A stretch of DNA of 12,981 nucleotides from Aquiluna sp. Lineage in GTDB: Bacteria; Actinomycetota; Actinomycetes; Actinomycetales; Microbacteriaceae. The notes under the pieces are model-generated. The model saw only the letters and a program-made list of their open reading frames with translations, had not been told where the DNA came from and did no database searches. The DNA lies in contig JADHKY010000020.1 of the NCBI GenBank assembly GCA_016780945.1, forward strand, positions 1 through 12,981, in the 5' to 3' direction. Made by a program: the position numbers and the translations under genes. Of the stretch, positions 12,917 to 12,981 are shown in pieces (the stretch's first letter is position 1; each line of letters starts with the position of its first letter).

Positions 12917-12981
12917 TGCGTTCCTCCGATGTTTCACGTGAAACTTCTGTCAGACCCTCAAGATCTAAGCCCTGCCAGCCA
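12906..12981 (-). CDS. Possible 3' end of the gene upstream of parA (rsmG by synteny)
   Basis: A minus-strand frame enters from the right edge and stops at TGA 12908-12906. Its 24 visible codons end EVSRETSEERSAD, where the parS site supplies VSRET, and it would overlap the parA start by 11 bases. In actinobacteria rsmG, the 16S rRNA guanine-N7 methyltransferase gene, usually lies here. A second frame ends earlier, at 12958, with LAGLRS, and a third at 12968. Too little sequence is visible to choose between them, so both the frame and the identity are tentative. Confidence 0.3.
   Translation of the reverse strand, partial: GWQGLDLEGLTEVSRETSEERSAD
12930..12945. promoter_or_regulatory. parS centromere site
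   Basis: TGTTTCACGTGAAACT matches the conserved bacterial parS consensus (TGTTTCACGTGAAACA) at 15 of 16 positions, with an intact GTTTCACGTGAAAC palindrome core. It lies 13 bases upstream of the chosen parA start, next to the genes for its own binding proteins. ParB loaded here could also influence parAB expression. Confidence 0.93.

Overview
The window looks like a gene-dense actinobacterial chromosome close to the replication origin, most likely from a streamlined member of the Microbacteriaceae (for example the freshwater/marine Luna-type lineages). The grounds are gene order, a cysteine-free S18 with an actinobacterial N-terminus, a CCA-adding enzyme with a C-terminal HD domain beside a NUDIX gene, a small DUF6049-like protein before murJ, a trxB-trxA pair and a parAB pair with a parS site. 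Base composition is moderately GC-rich and most neighbouring genes overlap or nearly touch. The taxonomic assignment is inference.

Left block (minus strand, 1-4978). Reading right to left: pcnA (CCA-adding enzyme); the ribosomal/replication operon rpsF-ssb-rpsR-rplI, closed by a strong hairpin terminator; a 290-bp non-coding region; dnaB (replicative helicase); and the first 69 codons of a membrane protein that leaves the window. The 1556-1845 region is the most unusual part. It carries four matches to the DnaA-box consensus plus three weaker ones, all in the same orientation, an AT-rich tract and a 31-bp near-perfect palindrome, directly upstream of dnaB.

Middle block (plus strand, 5029-7578). 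A NUDIX hydrolase, a short DUF6049-like secreted/membrane-anchored protein and the lipid II flippase murJ overlap one another and probably form one operon. It diverges from pcnA across an 18-bp palindrome.

Right block. trxB and trxA (thioredoxin system) abut on the plus strand. They are followed by a PLP aminotransferase that overlaps ddl (D-Ala-D-Ala ligase). The ddl stop overlaps the parB stop convergently. parB and parA lie on the minus strand and overlap by one base. parA is preceded by a parS site that also sits in a possible 3' end of the next upstream gene (rsmG by expected synteny).

Taken together, the window holds chromosome replication and segregation (dnaB, ssb, parA, parB, parS, DnaA boxes), translation (rpsF, rpsR, rplI, pcnA), peptidoglycan precursor synthesis and export (ddl, murJ) and redox balance (trxA, trxB). 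I see no insertion sequence, CRISPR array, tRNA, rRNA or phage gene. The genes are ordinary core genes; the novelty lies in the non-coding elements and in the shrunken DUF6049-like gene.
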